Positions 18,074 to 27,396 of a stretch of DNA of 40,993 bases are shown here, one piece after another. The notes beneath the pieces were generated by a model. That model was given only the letters and a program-made list of their open reading frames with translations, had not been told where the DNA came from and did no database searches. Both the position numbers and the translations under genes were made by a program. This DNA is from a virus, in IMG/VR virus record IMGVR_UViG_3300024261_000067, positions 1-40,993 of that record. One strand, given 5' to 3'. The stretch's first letter is position 1. The number at the start of each line of letters is the position of its first letter.

Positions 18074-18712
18074 ATGATTATTTACGCAATAAAATTATTT
18101 GATGAAATCAAATACGTTGGTCAAACATCAAAAAGTCTTGATGAAAGATGGTCTGGTCATGTGTCACGTTCAAAGACCTCTTGTAATTACAAATTATACA
18201 ATGCTATTCGTAAGCATGGTGTAAATAATTTTACATGCGAAATGATTGAAAGATGTGATGAAACTACTATTGATGATAGAGAACAATATTGGATAGGAAA
18301 ATATGATTTACAGACCCTTGGCTATAATCATGCCTCTGGTGGTCGTGTAAATCGTGGTATGAAAAGAAGTGATGATTTCAAAAAGAAATTATCAGTTTCA
18401 GGTAAGAACCTTTACTACGACAACAGCCCGCTGTGTAAATACAACGGCTCCCAAGAACAAAAAAATCAGTTATCGAAAAGACTCAAAGATGTGCCGAAAA
18501 GTATTGAACATGCTACGAAAGCCGCACAAGCAAGAGCCAAGTATTGGTATAAGATAACAACCCAAGATACAGAATTTCATTCATGGTCCTTAGAATGGGT
18601 ATCAAAACTTTTGGATATACCCAAAACTACATTGAAATATCTGTCCAAGAGCGGCAAAATTTCTCGTAAAGGCACCAGTGTAGAAAGGGTTTGTGATTAT
18701 GGCGGTAAATAG
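18074..18712 (+). CDS. GIY-YIG homing endonuclease with downstream DNA-binding segment
   Basis: A 212-aa free-standing homing endonuclease. The catalytic module is at the N-terminus: IIYAIKLFDEIKYVGQTSKS carries the GIY (here YAI) and YIG (here YVG) elements. The conserved Arg in LDERWSGH follows, and the catalytic Glu is probably in REQYWIGKYD. The C-terminal half is basic, with a NUMOD3-like start (RGMKRSDDFKKKLSVSGKN) and a helix-turn-helix-like WSLEWVSKLLDIPKTTLKYL. A GTG at 18062 overlapping the gp13 stop is an alternative start. The gene is AT-richer than its neighbours and its 3' end carries the gp14 ribosome binding site and start codon. Confidence 0.85.
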   Translation: MIIYAIKLFDEIKYVGQTSKSLDERWSGHVSRSKTSCNYKLYNAIRKHGVNNFTCEMIERCDETTIDDREQYWIGKYDLQTLGYNHASGGRVNRGMKRSDDFKKKLSVSGKNLYYDNSPLCKYNGSQEQKNQLSKRLKDVPKSIEHATKAAQARAKYWYKITTQDTEFHSWSLEWVSKLLDIPKTTLKYLSKSGKISRKGTSVERVCDYGGK

Positions 18713-19511
18713 TTATTTCAACAACTATGCCTTCGCCTCAGAACAGGGGTTGGCAGAGGACTTGATAATCGAGTCCATAAAAATGTATGGGCATGATGTT
18801 CAATACTTGCCGCGTACCCTTGTCAAAGAAGATTTGTTGTTTGGTGAAGATACGCTTTCGGCTTTCAATGTAGCCGCGACTATCGAAGTCTATATCAAAA
18901 ATGTTGAGGGCTTTGAAGGTGAGGGTGACCTACTATCAAAGTTTGGTCTTGAGATACGCGACGAGATAACCTTCACAGTAGCCGTCAAAAGGTTCGAACA
19001 ATTTCAATCAGAGAAATTGCTTACAGAAGGCCAAGGCTATAATGTTCTCTTAGAGACAGGCGACGAGTTTTTACTTGAGGATGCCAACGGCGACAACTTT
19101 GCTTTGTCTCTCGGCAGACCCTTTGAAGGAGATCTAATCTACTTCCCATTGAACGGCAAGATTTTCCAGATCGACCATGTTGAACATGAAGAAGTTTTCT
19201 ATTCGTTTGGTCGTCTATACACCTATGATCTGAGGTGTACCCTATTTGAGTATAGCCACGAAACTATTAGTACTGGTAATGCGACCATTGATCAAATAGA
19301 AACCGATTATTCTGGAAACGCCCTTGCTTATGAAATGTTGCTTGAAACAGGTGACAAGATATTGCTAGAAGATGGTGGTTCATTTATCAAGGAAGATTAT
19401 CTACCTGTGAACACCGATGCTCAGGCTAATAACACCTATTTCACAACAACCAATTATGACGACAACATTATTGACTTTAGCGAAATTAACCCGTTTGGCG
19501 AAGCTGAATAG
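18699..19511 (+). CDS. 14: Neck protein gp14
   Basis: A 270-aa homologue of T4 gp14 (256 aa), partner of gp13 in the head-tail neck. The N-terminus (NSYFNNYAFASEQGLAEDLI, then SIKMYGHDVQYLPRTLVKED) is diagnostic for the family. I chose the ATG rather than the GTG two codons upstream because family members begin only a few residues before the YFN motif. An AAAGGG ribosome binding site lies about 10 bases before it. The start overlaps the end of the GIY-YIG gene by 14 bases. Two similar segments, LLETGDEFLLEDANGD and LLETGDKILLEDGGSF, repeat in the C-terminal half. Confidence 0.88.
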   Translation: MAVNSYFNNYAFASEQGLAEDLIIESIKMYGHDVQYLPRTLVKEDLLFGEDTLSAFNVAATIEVYIKNVEGFEGEGDLLSKFGLEIRDEITFTVAVKRFEQFQSEKLLTEGQGYNVLLETGDEFLLEDANGDNFALSLGRPFEGDLIYFPLNGKIFQIDHVEHEEVFYSFGRLYTYDLRCTLFEYSHETISTGNATIDQIETDYSGNALAYEMLLETGDKILLEDGGSFIKEDYLPVNTDAQANNTYFTTTNYDDNIIDFSEINPFGEAE

Positions 19512-20124
19512 ATTTACATCTATCACCATGATGGCGAGATAAGGTTAACTGATTAGAAACGGTCTTCTGACAATGAACACACGAAACTGGATACTGTCTG
19601 TCTTTGGATTTTTGCCCTATCTTTCTCTTTCTCTCCTCGGAGTGTTTTTTACCATAGTTGCCATTGCCAGCACCAGTTCGTTGTTTACTCCATAATTCTC
19701 TCAATTCTTTTGATGGTACTTTGCCGCGATGGGCGTCACCTATCTTCTTTTTTGTTTCATCGGAAAGAACAGCACCCAATCTCGGCTGTCTGCCTTTATT
19801 CGATTCACTAATAACCTTAGCCACTTTTACCCTGTTGTATTCATGTAGTCTGGAAACATACCGTTTGCCATGGGCGTCCACACCCATCATGTTGAACGCA
19901 AACACCATTTTATGATGGTCAGAACCTTTGGTCATTCTAACCAATAGAGCGTGACAAATGAAATGCTCTTTTGCGGTAAGAGAAACCGTTTCTTCACCAC
20001 CCATAGATTCAGGCACGATATGATGCTTTTCAACATATCCTTCGGGAATAGGTCGTGATTGTGCGTTACGGATGATATTGAAATACCATCTTGTGTATTT
20101 GTTCTGTATAAATAGATGTGACAT
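19486..20124 (-). CDS. HNH homing endonuclease with NUMOD3 and zinc-finger-like tail
   Basis: A 212-aa minus-strand endonuclease between genes 14 and 15. The HNH core begins at GYVEKHHIVPESMGG (residues 29-43) and continues through LTAKEHFICHALLVRM. Two NUMOD3-like helices follow (LSDETKKKIGDAHRGK and KKHSEERKRKIGQKSKDR). The C-terminal segment has a Cys-x2-Cys ... His-His-x3-Cys arrangement near residues 182-203, which may bind zinc. Its 3' end overlaps the last 26 bases of gene 14. It has its own minus-strand TATAAATA 60 bases upstream, so it is predicted to be expressed late. Confidence 0.85.
   Translation of the reverse strand: MSHLFIQNKYTRWYFNIIRNAQSRPIPEGYVEKHHIVPESMGGEETVSLTAKEHFICHALLVRMTKGSDHHKMVFAFNMMGVDAHGKRYVSRLHEYNRVKVAKVISESNKGRQPRLGAVLSDETKKKIGDAHRGKVPSKELRELWSKQRTGAGNGNYGKKHSEERKRKIGQKSKDRQYPVSCVHCQKTVSNQLTLSRHHGDRCKSIQLRQTG
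20107..20114 (+). promoter_or_regulatory. T4-type late promoter octamer TATAAATA (toward gene 15)
   Basis: Exact + strand octamer within the first codons of the minus-strand HNH gene, about 93 bases upstream of the small Cys-rich gene and gene 15. It would supply late transcription of 15, 16 and 17 past the insertion. Confidence 0.65.
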
Positions 20125-20183
20125 TGCTGTTGCCTTCCGGGGCTATAGAGTTAGTGGGTATTGGTAGTACCGCGACTTACAAC

Positions 20184-20191
20184 TATTTATA
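20184..20191 (-). promoter_or_regulatory. T4-type late promoter octamer, minus strand (HNH gene)
   Basis: The + strand reads TATTTATA, which is TATAAATA on the minus strand. It sits 60 bases upstream of the HNH endonuclease start and faces it. Confidence 0.7.
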
Positions 20192-20206
20192 AGATGGAGA
20201 TATTTG

Positions 20207-20389
20207 ATGAAAGAAATATGGTGCCATTATTGCGCCGAATGGGTTGAAGAACCTGATTTTGAAGCGCATATGAATAAAGACCTCAAGACTGAAAGCAAAC
20301 TGGAAGACATTGTGAACGCTATGAAAACAACATGCTCGTATAGAGAACGGTTCATAAAGGAGGGCTCTGACAATCGGATTCGGAGGTAA
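20207..20389 (+). CDS. Small Cys/His protein upstream of gp15 (possible zinc-binding)
   Basis: A 60-aa protein I do not recognise. Near the N-terminus WCHYCAEWVEEPDFEAHMNK gives a Cys-x2-Cys ... His pattern that could hold a metal; a second Cys occurs in TTCSYRERF. The remainder is polar and helical. The ATG has a GGAG upstream and is preferred over the TTG one codon earlier. Its 3' end overlaps the predicted start of gene 15 by 17 bases in another frame, so the two are probably translationally coupled. Confidence 0.55.
   Translation: MKEIWCHYCAEWVEEPDFEAHMNKDLKTESKLEDIVNAMKTTCSYRERFIKEGSDNRIRR
20358..20364 (+). promoter_or_regulatory. Strong ribosome binding site for gene 15 with no canonical start codon after it
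   Basis: AGGAGGG is a near-perfect Shine-Dalgarno. In the gene 15 frame the following codons are GCT CTG ACA ATC GGA TTC. Neither ATG, GTG nor TTG is present at the expected distance; ATC at 20373 has ideal spacing. Confidence 0.7.
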
Positions 20390-21245
20390 CAAATATTTCG
20401 ACCATGAGTCGATACGCAAATATATCATTATCTTTGGGCGGCTTTTCAACGATCTCACAATCGAACGAGTAGACAATCAAGGTGTTCGTCAACAGACGAT
20501 ACAGGTTCCTATTGCGTATGGACCACGCGAGAAATTTTTAGTCAGGTTGAACACCGACCCAGACCTTAATCGTGATGTGGCTATTCAGCTACCACGAATG
20601 GGTTTTGAGATCACAGGCATGACCTATTCACCAGAACGGGCTAAACAGTCAAGTCAACGAAACGTGACTAACTCGACAACAGACCCACAAAAACTATTGT
20701 CTCAGTATGTCGGTGTGCCGTATGATATCGAAATGTCCTTGTCTATCATGGTCAAAAACGCCAACGACGGTGCACAAATCGTTCAACAGATTCTACCGTA
20801 CTTTACCCCAGATTGGACTGTCTCCGCTAACATGATACCAGAAATGGGATTCAAGACGGATATTCCTATCGTGCTGGTATCAACGGCTGTAGAAGATGCC
20901 TATGAGGGTGACTTTCAAACACGACGGGCTTTGATATGGACCCTTGATTTTCAGATCAAAGCATATCTATATGGACCAGTGAAGTCAGCCGAAGTTATCA
21001 AGCGAGTGATTACAGACACATTCATTCCCGCTTCCGATGGTACTGAAACGATTCCAGACACAGCCATTGGTTCGACAGCGACAGCCTCACGAATTGTCAC
21101 AACACCAGGTCTATTAGCAGACGGAACACCAACAACCAACTCCGCTGCTTCGGTTGCAACTTCTACCATTGATGCCTCGGATGATTTCGGTTTTGCCCAA
21201 GACTTTACATTTTTTGATGATGGCACTAAACATGATACGGAATAA
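20373..21245 (+). CDS. 15: Tail sheath stabiliser and completion protein gp15 (non-canonical start)
   Basis: A 290-aa homologue of T4 gp15 (272 aa), the hexameric terminator that caps the tail and joins it to the head. The N-terminal segment KYFDHESIRKYIIIFGRLFN, then DLTIERV, matches the T4 gp15 N-terminus. GAQIVQQILPYFTPDW in the middle corresponds to T4 IVEQILPYFQPHF. The first ATG/GTG/TTG in frame is the TTG at 20547, which would drop about 58 conserved residues. I therefore place the start at the ATC spaced correctly from AGGAGGG; CTG at 20367 is the alternative. A true AUC start, or an ATG misread as ATC, are both possible. Confidence 0.8.
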   Translation: MGFGGNKYFDHESIRKYIIIFGRLFNDLTIERVDNQGVRQQTIQVPIAYGPREKFLVRLNTDPDLNRDVAIQLPRMGFEITGMTYSPERAKQSSQRNVTNSTTDPQKLLSQYVGVPYDIEMSLSIMVKNANDGAQIVQQILPYFTPDWTVSANMIPEMGFKTDIPIVLVSTAVEDAYEGDFQTRRALIWTLDFQIKAYLYGPVKSAEVIKRVITDTFIPASDGTETIPDTAIGSTATASRIVTTPGLLADGTPTTNSAASVATSTIDASDDFGFAQDFTFFDDGTKHDTE

Positions 21246-21247
21246 TT

Positions 21248-21661
21248 ATGACAAAATTTAATGACTCGTTTGAGGATACCCTGGGGCTGCCCCCTATTGT
21301 TATTGATGCAGAAGAAAAAGCCATTGTGGTAATAGAAGAACCAACTGTGGCTGATGAACAAATTGATGCGGATACAGAGCTTGCAAGAGCCAACATTATT
21401 GATGCGGTCGAACAGGGTTCTCTTGTTCTTGGCTCCGCTGTTGAAGTAGCCCAAGACTCAGAACACCCAAGAGCGTTTGAGGTGGTCGGTGGTCTTATCA
21501 AGAATATCGTTGATGGTAACCTTGCGCTGCTAGATTTACAGACGAAAAAGAAAGCACTAAAAGAGAGAGGTCCAAAAGCACCCGAGTCACAAGTGACGAA
21601 TAACAACCTAGTAATGTCAACAGACGACATTCAGAAAATGCTATTAGGAGATAAAAAATGA
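21248..21661 (+). CDS. 16: Terminase small subunit gp16
   Basis: A 137-aa homologue of T4 gp16 (164 aa), the DNA-recognition ring of the packaging motor. The helical core (AVEVAQDSEHPRAFEVVGGL, then IKNIVDGNLALLDLQTKKK) matches the family pattern ADSPRHMEVFATLMGQM...NREILKLHK of T4. The acidic, disordered N-terminus is also typical. It starts 2 bases after gene 15 and its TGA overlaps the next ATG (ATGA), so the 15-16-47aa-hydrolase-17 series is a coupled operon. Confidence 0.85.
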   Translation: MTKFNDSFEDTLGLPPIVIDAEEKAIVVIEEPTVADEQIDADTELARANIIDAVEQGSLVLGSAVEVAQDSEHPRAFEVVGGLIKNIVDGNLALLDLQTKKKALKERGPKAPESQVTNNNLVMSTDDIQKMLLGDKK

Positions 21662-21801
21662 AATTCACCGACTGGAAACGCACACCATACAAAGAGCCTG
21701 AAACCACAGCCGAGGAAATTTCAGAAATCAAAAAGCAAATGAACGCTGGTAAAATCGGTAAGGTTCGCGGTCAGACCATGATAGGCAATCTAAGCAAATG
21801 A
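21658..21801 (+). CDS. Small basic protein between gp16 and hydrolase
   Basis: A 47-aa ORF, ATG overlapping the gp16 stop and its TGA overlapping the next ATG (both ATGA). The protein is charged and probably helical (PETTAEEISEIKKQMNAGKI, then GKVRGQTMIGN). The two four-base overlaps argue that it is translated. Similar tiny genes occur beside terminase genes of marine T4-like phages, but I assign no function. Confidence 0.6.
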   Translation: MKFTDWKRTPYKEPETTAEEISEIKKQMNAGKIGKVRGQTMIGNLSK

Positions 21802-22376
21802 GCCTATACAAAATACAGACCAAGTTCCTTCAATGGTTCTCGCATATCAAGGTGTACAAGACCCCGCTATGGCTCACAGTAGGCCCAACCTCTTACAAAC
21901 TCAAGGGCGATGACTACTATTCGGTGCGTGACCAATTGCGTCCCGGTGATATCTTGCTGCGTGGCTATGACAACTACCTTGATGGGTTCTTCATTCCTGG
22001 CAAATATTCCCATGCTGGAATCTATGTCGGTGACGAGAAGGTTATTCATGCCATGACACCCGCTGTCCAGTACACCAATCTGGTTGATTGGATGCGCTGC
22101 GACCGTATGGCTATAGTGCGCCCTAACGTGTCTCACTCATGGTGCGAAATGGCTGTTGAAGATGCCATCGGTTACCTGGGCGTACCATATGATTACAACT
22201 TTGACTTTGGGAACACGGCTGATGTTCGGTTCTCTTGCTCTGAATTGGTCTATAAATGTTACAAGCCCGTTCGTAAAGAATTGGGTTGGGATCTAAAGAA
22301 CGCAGGACTTGGCAAGATGGTATTCACACCCGACGATTGCTTGAAAGGCGAAGTCACCGTTATAGAGGAATTGTAA
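21798..22376 (+). CDS. YiiX/NlpC-P60-like papain-fold hydrolase
   Basis: A 192-aa protein with the permuted papain-like layout of the YiiX/YaeF group. RPGDILLRGYDNYLDGFF leads to GKYSHAGIYVGDEKVIHAM (catalytic His72 expected), and later ADVRFSCSELVYKCY carries the probable nucleophile Cys147 with Glu149. Members of this superfamily cleave amide bonds in peptidoglycan peptides or lipid/peptide substrates. There is no signal peptide. Being between 16 and 17 in a late operon, it could be the endolysin or a virion-associated hydrolase; a non-lytic amidase is also possible. Confidence 0.7.
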   Translation: MSLYKIQTKFLQWFSHIKVYKTPLWLTVGPTSYKLKGDDYYSVRDQLRPGDILLRGYDNYLDGFFIPGKYSHAGIYVGDEKVIHAMTPAVQYTNLVDWMRCDRMAIVRPNVSHSWCEMAVEDAIGYLGVPYDYNFDFGNTADVRFSCSELVYKCYKPVRKELGWDLKNAGLGKMVFTPDDCLKGEVTVIEEL

Positions 22377-22377
22377 C

Positions 22378-24539
<2,162 letters not shown>

Positions 24540-24560
24540 GTCTTCATAATCCGCTCTTTT

Positions 24561-24568
24561 TATAAATA
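24561..24568 (+). promoter_or_regulatory. T4-type late promoter octamer TATAAATA (gene 18)
   Basis: Exact octamer in the gap after gene 17, 39 bases before the sheath ATG and followed by an AAAGGAG ribosome binding site. Confidence 0.85.
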
Positions 24569-24607
24569 CTAGCGAATATCTATCACAAATGATAAAGGAG
24601 AAACACG

Positions 24608-26509
24608 ATGGGGTTTCAAGTTAGTCCAGGCGTCAATGTCAGTGAAATCGATCTTACCGCGGTTATTCCGGCTGTAAGTACCACTGATGGCGCTATTGCA
24701 GGTGAATTCCGCTGGGGTCCTTTGAATGAGCGTATGCTTATTGAATCAGAGGACGAACTGGTACTACGGTTCTGGAAGCCAGACAACAACGTAGCCAATG
24801 TCTGGTTCACCGCTGCAAACTTTCTAAAATATGGTAACAAACTGCAAACGGTTCGTGTTGCCAACGAAACTGCTGGTTCAGAAGCAAATAATGCTACTGG
24901 CGATGGCACTGGTCTTATCGTCAAGAACGACGACCATTATGATAACAATTACGCAGACGGCTCTGGTGCCGTGGGTGATTGGATTGCAAAATATCCTGGC
25001 ACACTAGGTAACAACCTGAAAGTTTCTATCTGTGGTTCCTCTGGTGCTTATCAGTCAACATTGACTGGTACTGTTGATATTACAGCCAACTCGACTACAA
25101 TGACCAGCGCCGCTAACAACACAGCATTCGATACTGAATTGGTTGTTGGTGACCTTGTAACAGTCAATGGCGCCGAAGTAAAAGTTTCCGCTATTGCCAA
25201 CTCGACTTCGGTTACACTTTCAACAGCCCACGAAGACGGCGCTGTTGCCAATGCTTCTATCATTCGTAACTGGGAATATTACCAAAAAGTCGATACGGCT
25301 CCTGGTACTTCTACATTCGCAACAACACTTTCTGGTGTTGGCGATGAAGTTCATGTTGTCGTTGTTGATGAAGACGGTGAAATCTCACAAACGGCCGGAA
25401 CCGTTCTGGAAGTTTATGAGAAAGTTTCCCTTGGTTCAGACGCAAAAACAATCGACGGTGCAACCAACTACTACAAAGAAGCCATCAACCAGAAATCATC
25501 TTGGATTCGCTGGATGGACCATAGTGCCAACATGACCAACGCTGGTTCTGCTGTTGCTGGTGTTACCTTCGTTGGTAATACTTCACCAGAAACAGTTTCA
25601 CTTTCCGGTGGAACACGTGGTTCGGCTCCTACTGAAGCAGACAAAATCCGTGGCTATGACAAGTTCAAAGACGCCGCTGATGTTGATATCTCACTTGTTC
25701 TTGGTGCAGACGCCAGTCAAACTCTTGCACTTCACCTTGTAAACAACATTGGTGAACTACGCAAAGATTGTATTGTTTGCCTATCACCATTCTCGTCTGA
25801 CGTTGTAAATAACGAAGGTAGCGAAGCAACTTCTATTGTTGCAACTCGTAACCTTCTGCCTTCTTCATCTTACGCGACAATGGACAGTGGTTGGAAATAC
25901 ATGTACGACAAATACAATGACCTATATCGCAACATTCCTATGAATGGTGATGTGGCTGGTCTTTGTGTTCGTACAGACACAGTTCGCGATCCTTGGTGGT
26001 CACCAGCTGGTTACAATCGTGGCGGAATTAAGGACGTTATCAAACTTCCTTACAACCCAAGCCAAGCTGACCGTGACATTCTGTATATGGCTGGTATTAA
26101 CCCAATTATATCACAGCCTGGTCAAGGTACACTACTGTTCGGTGATAAGACAATGCTTTCGGCGCCTAGTGCATTTGACCGCATTAACGTCCGTCGCTTG
26201 TTTATCGTGCTAGAAAAAGCTATTTCTACCGCTGCTAAGTTCATGCTCTTTGAATTCAATGACGAATTCACACGTAGCCAGTTCCGCAACATGGTAGAGC
26301 CTTTCTTGCGTGACATTCAAGGTCGTCGTGGTATTTACGATTATCGTGTGGTAGCTGATGAAACCAATAATACTGGTGAAGTCATTGACCGCAACGAATT
26401 CGTGGGTGACATATACGTGAAACCTGCCCGCAGTATCAACTTTATTCAGTTGAATTTTGTCGCTGTTCGTACAGGGGTAGAATTCAGTGAGGTAGTTGGA
26501 AAATTTTGA
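24608..26509 (+). CDS. 18: Tail sheath protein gp18
   Basis: A 633-aa homologue of T4 gp18 (659 aa), the contractile sheath subunit. N-terminus FQVSPGVNVSEIDLTAVIPA is the classic sheath start. The C-terminal conserved domain is clear: DRINVRRLFIVLEKAISTAA, FMLFEFNDEFTRSQFRNMVE, PFLRDIQGRRGIYDYRVVAD, and VKPARSINFIQLNFVAVRTG. The variable middle (about 150-330) holds surface domains. It is followed by a strong terminator, fitting a highly expressed single gene with its own late promoter. Confidence 0.96.
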   Translation: MGFQVSPGVNVSEIDLTAVIPAVSTTDGAIAGEFRWGPLNERMLIESEDELVLRFWKPDNNVANVWFTAANFLKYGNKLQTVRVANETAGSEANNATGDGTGLIVKNDDHYDNNYADGSGAVGDWIAKYPGTLGNNLKVSICGSSGAYQSTLTGTVDITANSTTMTSAANNTAFDTELVVGDLVTVNGAEVKVSAIANSTSVTLSTAHEDGAVANASIIRNWEYYQKVDTAPGTSTFATTLSGVGDEVHVVVVDEDGEISQTAGTVLEVYEKVSLGSDAKTIDGATNYYKEAINQKSSWIRWMDHSANMTNAGSAVAGVTFVGNTSPETVSLSGGTRGSAPTEADKIRGYDKFKDAADVDISLVLGADASQTLALHLVNNIGELRKDCIVCLSPFSSDVVNNEGSEATSIVATRNLLPSSSYATMDSGWKYMYDKYNDLYRNIPMNGDVAGLCVRTDTVRDPWWSPAGYNRGGIKDVIKLPYNPSQADRDILYMAGINPIISQPGQGTLLFGDKTMLSAPSAFDRINVRRLFIVLEKAISTAAKFMLFEFNDEFTRSQFRNMVEPFLRDIQGRRGIYDYRVVADETNNTGEVIDRNEFVGDIYVKPARSINFIQLNFVAVRTGVEFSEVVGKF

Positions 26510-26532
26510 GATTAGTTCTCAATTAGAAAATC

Positions 26533-26566
26533 GGGTGGGGCTAGCAATAGTTCCACCCATTTTTTT
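26533..26566 (+). terminator. Rho-independent terminator after gene 18
   Basis: Stem GGGTGGGGCTA / TAGTTCCACCC (11 pairs with two G-T wobbles), GCAA tetraloop, followed by seven T. The minus-strand endonuclease ends inside the stem at its TAG. Confidence 0.92.
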
Positions 26567-27302
26567 GTCCTACAACCCAAGAATACAAGGTTTGATATTT
26601 CACCTCTGGGTAGTCTTCATTGGCACTACGAATTGATGAGTATTCTTTATAGCCATCGGTGACTTTACGAGAACTGGTGCCAGAGGCTTTCGTGGCTTCC
26701 CTATGCTTCGCTCTAATATCAGGATTATCCATTGGATTATTGTTGCGAGTGAATTCCGCTTTCACTTTCCGGCCTTCTTCTGTCAATGTCGAACGGCTAT
26801 TAGTCTTGCCTATTTTAGCCTTCGACTCGGCGCTATGCTTTTTGCCGTACATATTGTTTTTCTCACCCTTCTGGCTTTGACCATGGCCCTTCTTATATCC
26901 CTGACTCAGGTAATATGATTCAAGGTCTTTGTCTATCATAATTTTACCGTCTTCATTATACACCCAGATACGCCCCAGTTTTCGCAGAGACATTTTCTTG
27001 CGGATTACATCATCAAAGGCAATTCCGCCCGAAATGTTTTTGTTGAGCCATTTCGTTTCGTTCAACACCTGCATCCGGCGCAGGACTTTCTGCTCCCATA
27101 CGAGGGCATTATGACGTTTCTCAAATGTCTTTCGTACCTGAATAACGTCGGGCAGACCCCAGGATCTCATACATTCATGGACATATTTTGATGAGGTGAA
27201 ATAGCTGGTGAACAAGTCTTCTGGTTTGCAGCCACGGGCATAGCGTACACCATAGTACCAGACATTCTTTTCTTTCCAGCCTATCAAGTAGGTATATTTC
27301 AT
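26541..27302 (-). CDS. Seg-like/NUMOD-type homing endonuclease
   Basis: A 253-aa minus-strand protein between genes 18 and 19. The N-terminal ~100 residues (YTYLIGWKEKNVWYYGVRYA, LFTSYFTSSKYVHECM, VRKTFEKRHNALVWEQKVLR) look like a GIY-YIG-related nuclease of the Seg type: YLI and YYG correspond to the two motifs and Glu in the WEQ segment could be catalytic. A NUMOD3 repeat follows (NNMYGKKHSAESKAKIGK), then NNPMDNPDIRAKHREATK. The C-terminal helix-turn-helix-like tail (YSSIRSANEDYPEVKYQTLY) ends in GWNYC. It has its own late octamer upstream. Confidence 0.75.
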   Translation of the reverse strand: MKYTYLIGWKEKNVWYYGVRYARGCKPEDLFTSYFTSSKYVHECMRSWGLPDVIQVRKTFEKRHNALVWEQKVLRRMQVLNETKWLNKNISGGIAFDDVIRKKMSLRKLGRIWVYNEDGKIMIDKDLESYYLSQGYKKGHGQSQKGEKNNMYGKKHSAESKAKIGKTNSRSTLTEEGRKVKAEFTRNNNPMDNPDIRAKHREATKASGTSSRKVTDGYKEYSSIRSANEDYPEVKYQTLYSWVVGQKNGWNYC

Positions 27303-27340
27303 TATTTACATCCTTTGTCGAAGTAGTTGGGTAATTCTAG

Positions 27341-27348
27341 TATTTATA
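27341..27348 (-). promoter_or_regulatory. T4-type late promoter octamer, minus strand (Seg-like gene)
   Basis: TATTTATA on the + strand equals TATAAATA on the minus strand, 39 bases upstream of the endonuclease ATG and directed at it. Confidence 0.75.
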
Positions 27349-27350
27349 AC

Positions 27351-27358
27351 ACTAAATA
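27351..27358 (+). promoter_or_regulatory. Possible degenerate late promoter for gene 19
   Basis: ACTAAATA, followed by CAAG, is 39 bases before the gp19 start. It keeps the TAAATA core but has two mismatches at the 5' end. It lies three bases from the minus-strand octamer. Confidence 0.4.
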
Positions 27359-27396
27359 CAAGCGAAGAAGAATTAATTTCCTATTGGAGAAACAAC

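Noticed and set aside
19503-19525. TAGAT-TTAC-ATCTA hairpin after gene 14 as a terminator
   Set aside because: The 5-bp AT-rich stem has no T-run and the sequence encodes the end of the minus-strand HNH protein.
20547-21245. TTG start at 20547 for gp15
   Set aside because: It would remove about 58 residues that match the T4 gp15 N-terminus and has no good ribosome binding site.
22251-22258. TATAAATG near the end of the papain-fold hydrolase gene
   Set aside because: One mismatch at the last position, inside a coding region encoding the conserved VYKCY segment, and the downstream genes are already coupled in an operon.
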